Below are positions 5,978 to 9,309 of a stretch of DNA of 9,309 nucleotides, piece after piece. The first letter of the stretch is position 1; each line of letters starts with the position of its first letter. The notes beneath the pieces are model-generated. The model was not told the DNA's origin and searched no databases. It was given only the letters and a program-made list of their open reading frames with translations. Position numbers and translations under genes: made by a program. The stretch is from an uncultured Clostridia bacterium (GTDB lineage: Bacteria; Bacillota; Clostridia; Oscillospirales; Ruminococcaceae): the NCBI GenBank assembly GCA_937891895.1, contig CALATN010000253.1, positions 1 to 9,309 of the forward strand. The letters are read 5' to 3'.

Positions 5978-7642
5978 TTATTTATAAACGATATCGAACT
6001 GAATTACGAGAATATCTTCTGTAAGTGTTGTCTGTCTCTTGAGCTTGTCAACGTCGCCGGAAAGTTCCTTAGCGTAGTTCTGGTACTTCTTCCAGTAGGA
6101 GTCGCTTCTCATTGTTTCCCAGAGGTCGTAGTCGGTTACTCTGATGTGAGCAACATTCTTGCCTGCCTTTACAGCAGCCTTGATTTCAGCGCACATACCG
6201 TTGTAAGCATCTGTTTCGTTGTCATAAGTCTTGTCGTAAGCGTTGAAGTAGTAGCAAGCTGTCTTTGTACAAGCAGGAGGCTCATAAATCTTGATTCTCT
6301 TGTCTGCGGAGTTTATGTACATTGTACTTACATTAACGTGTGTATTTTCTGTTGCAGCATCATTTGCAAGGAAGAACAGGTAACGAACATAGCTGTTCTT
6401 GCCGTAATCTGTTCTTGGGTCGCCCCATGTTGTGTCAACAATGTAGTAGCCGTTGTCGCAGTAAACAACGTTCCATGCGTGGGATGTGCCCTCAGCATTG
6501 TTGCCTGTTACAACCATACAGTCAATACCTGCAACATCACAGAGATACTGGAAGGTCTTAGCGTAGCCCTGACACTGGAGAGAGCCGTTGCCTGCAATAC
6601 CGTTGTATACACCAAGTGTACCGATGCTGCCGCCTACTTCGTTGTAGTTGTTTGTAACAACCCAGTCATAGATAGCCTTGAGTCTGCTTACAGTGCTGGA
6701 ATAGCCGCCTACAACGGACATAACGTCCTTTGTAACATCGTCAATTTCTTCCTGAATTGCAGCAGCCTCGTCCTGGCTGAATGCGTAGTCGATAGTTACT
6801 GTGCCATAGCCTCTCGGAGCAGAGGATGGGAGCCAGAAAAGCTGTGGCTCCTGGCTGAATACCATAGAGTAAACCTTGAAGATATCCTCATACATCAGAC
6901 CGTCAGGAACTGCAACCTCAGGATCAAATGCGTATGCGGATTCAACGAAGTTTCTGTAAAGCTCCTTCTCTGAGGAAGAAAGCTGCTGATAAGGATATCT
7001 GTCCTCATAGCTCTTATTGTAAGAGGAGCTGATCTTGGAAGGCTTGGAGGATGGCTTTTCCTCGGATGAGCCGCCGTTGTCATCATCGTCCTCAACCTTT
7101 GCTGTAACGGAAGGCTTCTGGTCGCTTACGTAATCAGAGTGAATGAATGTGCCGTCAGCAAGCTTGTAGTAGCCTGTGTCAGTTGCGGCAACAATGTTGA
7201 TTTCAGTACCAACCTTGTAGGCCTTTACAGACTCAGAACCAACAACAGCCTTCACTCTGGAGTAACAGTTGGAAACAACATAAAGTGTTTCGCTGATTTC
7301 TGTTTCGCTCCATTCTGTAGGCTTTGCTGTTGTTTCGGAAGCCTCTGTTTCAGAAGCCGCAGTTGTGGTTTCATCAGCTTCAGCGGAAACTGTAGTAGCC
7401 TCAGTTGTTGTAGCCTCTGTTGTAGTTTCAGCTTCAGTGGTAGTCGTTGTTTCCTCAGTTGTAGTAACCTCAGGAACTGTTGTCTCCTCAGTTTCTGCAA
7501 CAGTCATCTGTGTAAGTTCAGACATAGCGGTTGTTGTGGCAACCTCAGGAAGTCCTGCTGTTTCCTCATCGGTTTTCTTACAGCCCGCAAGCATTGTTGC
7601 CGCCATAAGAAATGCCAGAACAAGACTAATTTTCTTCTTCAT
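5978..7642 (-). CDS. Transglutaminase-domain lipoprotein with SH3b domain, first copy (HAWN group)
   Basis: This 554-residue exported lipoprotein is the longest of the five. It has signal peptide MKKKISLVLAFLM and lipobox MLAGC (Cys21). A Thr/Glu/Ala low-complexity linker (about 36-108) follows. Residues about 118-173 look like a bacterial SH3 (SH3b) domain: YVVSNCYSRVKAVVG, then YKVGTEINIVA, GYYKLADGTFIHSDYVS. SH3b domains commonly bind peptidoglycan peptides. A second Asp/Ser/Lys-rich linker (about 175-212) leads to the shared module (YPYQQLSSSEKELY, VYSMVFSQEPQLFW). The core has Cys357 in LQCQGYAKTF, His388 in TSHAWNVV and Asp403 in IVDTTWGDP, with a second Cys at 368. The C-terminal module (about 452-554) includes PPACTKTACYYF and ends VIQFDIVYK. 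The ATG has AAGGAGAG about 8 bases upstream. Its first 17 bases overlap the end of the CNNM-type gene in another frame, implying translational coupling. Substrate unknown; cell-wall-associated protease or crosslinker is the plausible role. Confidence 0.92.
   Translation of the reverse strand: MKKKISLVLAFLMAATMLAGCKKTDEETAGLPEVATTTAMSELTQMTVAETEETTVPEVTTTEETTTTTEAETTTEATTTEATTVSAEADETTTAASETEASETTAKPTEWSETEISETLYVVSNCYSRVKAVVGSESVKAYKVGTEINIVAATDTGYYKLADGTFIHSDYVSDQKPSVTAKVEDDDDNGGSSEEKPSSKPSKISSSYNKSYEDRYPYQQLSSSEKELYRNFVESAYAFDPEVAVPDGLMYEDIFKVYSMVFSQEPQLFWLPSSAPRGYGTVTIDYAFSQDEAAAIQEEIDDVTKDVMSVVGGYSSTVSRLKAIYDWVVTNNYNEVGGSIGTLGVYNGIAGNGSLQCQGYAKTFQYLCDVAGIDCMVVTGNNAEGTSHAWNVVYCDNGYYIVDTTWGDPRTDYGKNSYVRYLFFLANDAATENTHVNVSTMYINSADKRIKIYEPPACTKTACYYFNAYDKTYDNETDAYNGMCAEIKAAVKAGKNVAHIRVTDYDLWETMRSDSYWKKYQNYAKELSGDVDKLKRQTTLTEDILVIQFDIVYK
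7124..7291 (-). other. SH3b domain-coding segment
   Basis: This segment encodes residues 118-173 of the first lipoprotein. The pattern matches the SH3_3-like bacterial fold: an R-x6 strand, then VGTEINIVA (a Gly-turn strand), GYYKLADG and FIHSDYVS (in place of the usual GWVHSSYLS). None of the other four paralogues has a counterpart, so the domain was gained by the first copy or lost from the rest. Confidence 0.7.
7358..7480 (-). repeat. Degenerate repeat encoding a Thr/Glu/Ala linker
   Basis: Minus-strand codons for Thr (ACA, ACT, ACC) alternate with GAG/GAA and GCT. A 15-base unit encoding TTTEA occurs at least twice in tandem, with scattered variants (TTTTTEAE, TTEETT). Such tracts are prone to slippage and can change linker length between strains. 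The protein product is likely disordered, and Thr density would allow O-glycosylation, though nothing here proves it. Confidence 0.65.
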
Positions 7643-9032
7643 TTTTCAAGCTCTCCTTTTTTGATTTTTCATTATTGTCATCGGCTCTCGGGGAGTCGAT
7701 TTCATTTTGCGGAACATCATTCTGAATTTTCTGTGCCTTGATTTTGGCAATGCACTTGTCCTCGGTCAGCAGCACCGTGAATCTTATGTCACCGTACTCC
7801 ACCGTCGGATTTTCGTCCTCCTCGGGGATACGTCCCAGCAGCTCAACAATAAAGCCGCTCATCGTATCGAACTTATCCTCCTCAGGAAGCTCGGCACCAA
7901 GCTTACCCATAATCTCCTCAGGGTCAGCCGTACCGTCAATCGTGTATACGTCCTCGGAAATCTGAATAATTTCCTCAGCCTCATCATCATATTCGTCCTG
8001 AATATTGCCCACGATTGTTTCGACAATATCCTCCATTGTCACCAGCCCCGCAGTGCCGCCGTATTCATCAATTACAACAGCCATCTGCATCTTTTCCGCC
8101 GTAAGCCGCTTGAACGCCTCACCGCAGGAAACGGATTCGGGAAGGTAGATTATATCCCTGACAAAATGCTTTATGTCCGCACTTTCAGCCGCCTCCGAAC
8201 CTACCAGACAAAGCAGGTCCTTCACGCAGATAATGCCGATAATGTGGTCAATTGTGTCTTCATACACGGGAATACGTGAGAAGCCGCTGCCGATTGAAGC
8301 GTTGACAACCTCGGAAACCCCTGCCGTGTCCTCAACCGCAACTACATCGGTACGGTGCGTCATAACGTCCGAAAGGATAAGGTCATCAAACTCGAATACG
8401 TTGTTTATCATCTCACGCTGAGTTTCCTCAATAACACCCGTTTCGTTGCCCGCGTCAACCATAAGGAGAATTTCCTCCTCCGTGACAACCTCACGCTCAG
8501 CAATTCCTCCCACACCGAAAATCGGGGAGAAGACCTTGATAAGCAGCGACGAAAGCGCAGTCATCGGCGTAAGAACAATAACCAGATATTTTACAAAGCC
8601 CGAGCAGAAATAGGCAAGCTTATCGCCGCCCTTTACCGCAATTTTCTTGGGTATACCCTCACAGAAAACCGTAATCACAACAACGCTTGCCAGCAGTATA
8701 ATCAGATACATGGCTATGATATAATCCGCCGAATTTATCCGACCGCCGCCAAGGTCATATATTGCTGTTGTAAGAGCGTCATCGAAGCAAATCATCGCCA
8801 GCCACGAAATTGCAATCGCCGTCGTAACTCTGTTTACCGCAAACGCCGTAACCAGCTTTGACGGTTTTTCCAGCAGCTTCAGCAGCGTTTTCCTGCCCTT
8901 GATTTTATCCTGTGAGTTTTTCACCTTTCTGTCGTCAATCTCCGTCACAGCCGTTTCGCAGACCGTGCAGAAAGCCTTGTAAAGAATAAGCACCAGAATA
9001 AGAATAATTCCGGTAAACCCGTCAGAGTCCAT
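7626..9032 (-). CDS. CNNM/CBS-domain membrane protein of the HlyC/CorC family
   Basis: This 468-residue integral membrane protein has an N-terminal CNNM (DUF21) domain (residues about 1-175) with hydrophobic segments near 7-25, 65-83, 104-124 and 143-168, and EGIPKKIA (125-132) resembling the conserved Pro-containing CNNM motif. Then come EEEILLMVDAGNETGVIEE (185-203) and two CBS motifs: VMTHRTDVVAV with GFSRIPVYE and IGIICVKDLL (about 223-275), and VVIDEYGGTAGLVTMEDIVETIVG (319-342). A CorC_HlyC domain (about 358-435) follows. The family is linked to Mg2+ export or resistance, with CBS domains sensing nucleotides or Mg2+; the older label haemolysin is misleading. The last 25 residues are very hydrophilic (SKKESLKNEEEN). 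The ATG at 9030-9032 is preferred to a TTG at 9036-9038 because GGAAGG is 9 bases before the ATG but only 3 before the TTG. First gene of the operon; its TAG lies inside the next gene. Confidence 0.92.
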   Translation of the reverse strand: MDSDGFTGIILILVLILYKAFCTVCETAVTEIDDRKVKNSQDKIKGRKTLLKLLEKPSKLVTAFAVNRVTTAIAISWLAMICFDDALTTAIYDLGGGRINSADYIIAMYLIILLASVVVITVFCEGIPKKIAVKGGDKLAYFCSGFVKYLVIVLTPMTALSSLLIKVFSPIFGVGGIAEREVVTEEEILLMVDAGNETGVIEETQREMINNVFEFDDLILSDVMTHRTDVVAVEDTAGVSEVVNASIGSGFSRIPVYEDTIDHIIGIICVKDLLCLVGSEAAESADIKHFVRDIIYLPESVSCGEAFKRLTAEKMQMAVVIDEYGGTAGLVTMEDIVETIVGNIQDEYDDEAEEIIQISEDVYTIDGTADPEEIMGKLGAELPEEDKFDTMSGFIVELLGRIPEEDENPTVEYGDIRFTVLLTEDKCIAKIKAQKIQNDVPQNEIDSPRADDNNEKSKKESLKNEEEN

Positions 9033-9108
9033 AATCAACTTCCTTCCGAAAATAGTAATGTCAATGTATGTATCAACTTAAAAAACCGCATAAGCTGACA
9101 CAATAAAA

Positions 9109-9137
9109 ATTATACAACATATTCACAGAAAAGTCAA
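9109..9137 (-). promoter_or_regulatory. Sigma-A promoter of the six-gene leftward operon
   Basis: On the minus strand TTGACT (9137-9132) and TATAAT (9114-9109) are separated by exactly 17 bases, matching 11 of 12 consensus positions. Transcription should start near 9102, giving a leader of about 70 bases before the ATG at 9032. No riboswitch-like structure is evident in that short leader. No comparably strong promoter was seen in the gaps between the downstream genes, so this one probably drives the whole unit. Confidence 0.82.
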
Positions 9138-9274
9138 GGAAAAGCGGCATACCAAATATTATGAAAAAAGGGATTGTCAACCGCGGTTTTTTGGTTTATC
9201 TGCGACATTTGCACGTCATCAGCAAGATTTTGTAACCGTAATTCCTGCAAAATGTAAACGGATTGTAATAATTT
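9138..9274. other. Intergenic region without a recognisable gene
   Basis: The stretch upstream of the operon promoter is AT-rich. It has a self-complementary AACCGCGGTT (9179-9188) followed by more T residues, and three copies of TGTAA (9231, 9253, 9265). No start codon with a ribosome site, no RNA gene and no credible plus-strand promoter were found. The TGTAA copies are irregularly spaced and may be chance. Confidence 0.5.
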
Positions 9275-9309
9275 GAGTGTGGAGTGTGAAGAGTGGAGTG
9301 AGGAGTTAA
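9275..9309. repeat. GAGTG-rich short-period repeat at the window edge
   Basis: The last 35 bases are a run of variants of GAGTG and GTGGAGT with almost no C on the plus strand, ending in AGGAGTTAA. The composition differs sharply from the AT-rich sequence before it. It resembles degenerate pentamer or heptamer minisatellite elements in intergenic regions, and it is cut by the window end. Its true length and function cannot be told. Confidence 0.55.

Noticed and set aside
6146..6973. Plus-strand 275-codon open frame rich in Cys and Val
   Set aside because: It is a shadow of the first lipoprotein's transglutaminase region, and its amino-acid composition is what codon complementarity predicts.
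7139..7741. Plus-strand 200-codon Cys/Ser-rich frame that could look like a secreted peptide
   Set aside because: It is antisense to the SH3b and Thr/Glu linker region and crosses the junction of two well-supported minus-strand genes.
8355..8861. Plus-strand 168-codon open frame inside the CNNM-type gene
   Set aside because: It is antisense to a clear CNNM/CBS coding sequence and has no family signature.
9033..9038. TTG at 9036-9038 as start of the CNNM-type gene
   Set aside because: It is only 3 bases from the GGAAGG ribosome site, too close, while the ATG six bases later has normal spacing.
9179..9192. AACCGCGGTT followed by T-run as a plus-strand terminator
   Set aside because: The palindrome leaves no room for a loop with a stable stem, and no plus-strand gene ends nearby in the window.
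9230..9272. Plus-strand promoter from TTGTAA and TAATAAT
   Set aside because: The spacing is about 30 bases, far from the 16-18 needed, and no gene follows inside the window.

Overview
The window looks like a chromosomal segment of a Gram-positive anaerobe of the Clostridia, most likely a Ruminococcus-type member of the Oscillospiraceae. This is inferred from the moderate GC content, the lipoprotein signal peptides followed by long Thr/Glu/Ala-rich linkers, the sigma-A promoters and purine-rich ribosome sites, and a NifX/NifB-like protein with a His/Cys tail. The genus assignment is not proven by the sequence.

Layout. Positions 1-154 hold a strong inverted repeat and a clear sigma-A promoter. 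They drive a single rightward gene (155-556) for a small protein of the dinitrogenase iron-molybdenum cofactor biosynthesis family. A perfect 16-bp stem with T-runs on both sides (568-607) ends this gene and, from the other strand, the leftward operon. The rest of the window is one leftward unit of six genes. It starts from a near-consensus promoter at 9109-9137. In transcription order it holds a CNNM/CBS-domain membrane transporter-like protein (HlyC/CorC type, 9032-7626), then five secreted lipoproteins, each with a transglutaminase-like domain (7642-5978, 5899-4520, 4514-3372, 3348-1852, 1790-606). Successive gaps are -17, 78, 5, 23 and 61 bases. No convincing terminator lies inside the unit, although a stable hairpin stands before the last gene. 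The right end (9275-9309) is a GAGTG-rich repeat that runs off the window.

How the genes may work together. The five lipoproteins are paralogues. Each has a lipobox, a linker of very different length (about 31 to 195 residues), a shared helical module ending in a VY..QEP..F-like motif, a transglutaminase/protease core with an intact Cys-His-Asp triad, and a shared C-terminal module ending in a hydrophobic strand. They should be anchored on the outer face of the membrane and act on cell-surface or extracellular peptides, by cleavage or by crosslinking. The first copy also has an SH3b domain, expected to bind peptidoglycan. Conserved motifs divide the copies into an HAWN group (first three) and an HMWN group (last two), as expected from serial duplication. 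The link between five surface enzymes and a CNNM transporter that overlaps the first of them by 17 bases is the most unusual feature here. Its biological purpose is not evident from the sequence.
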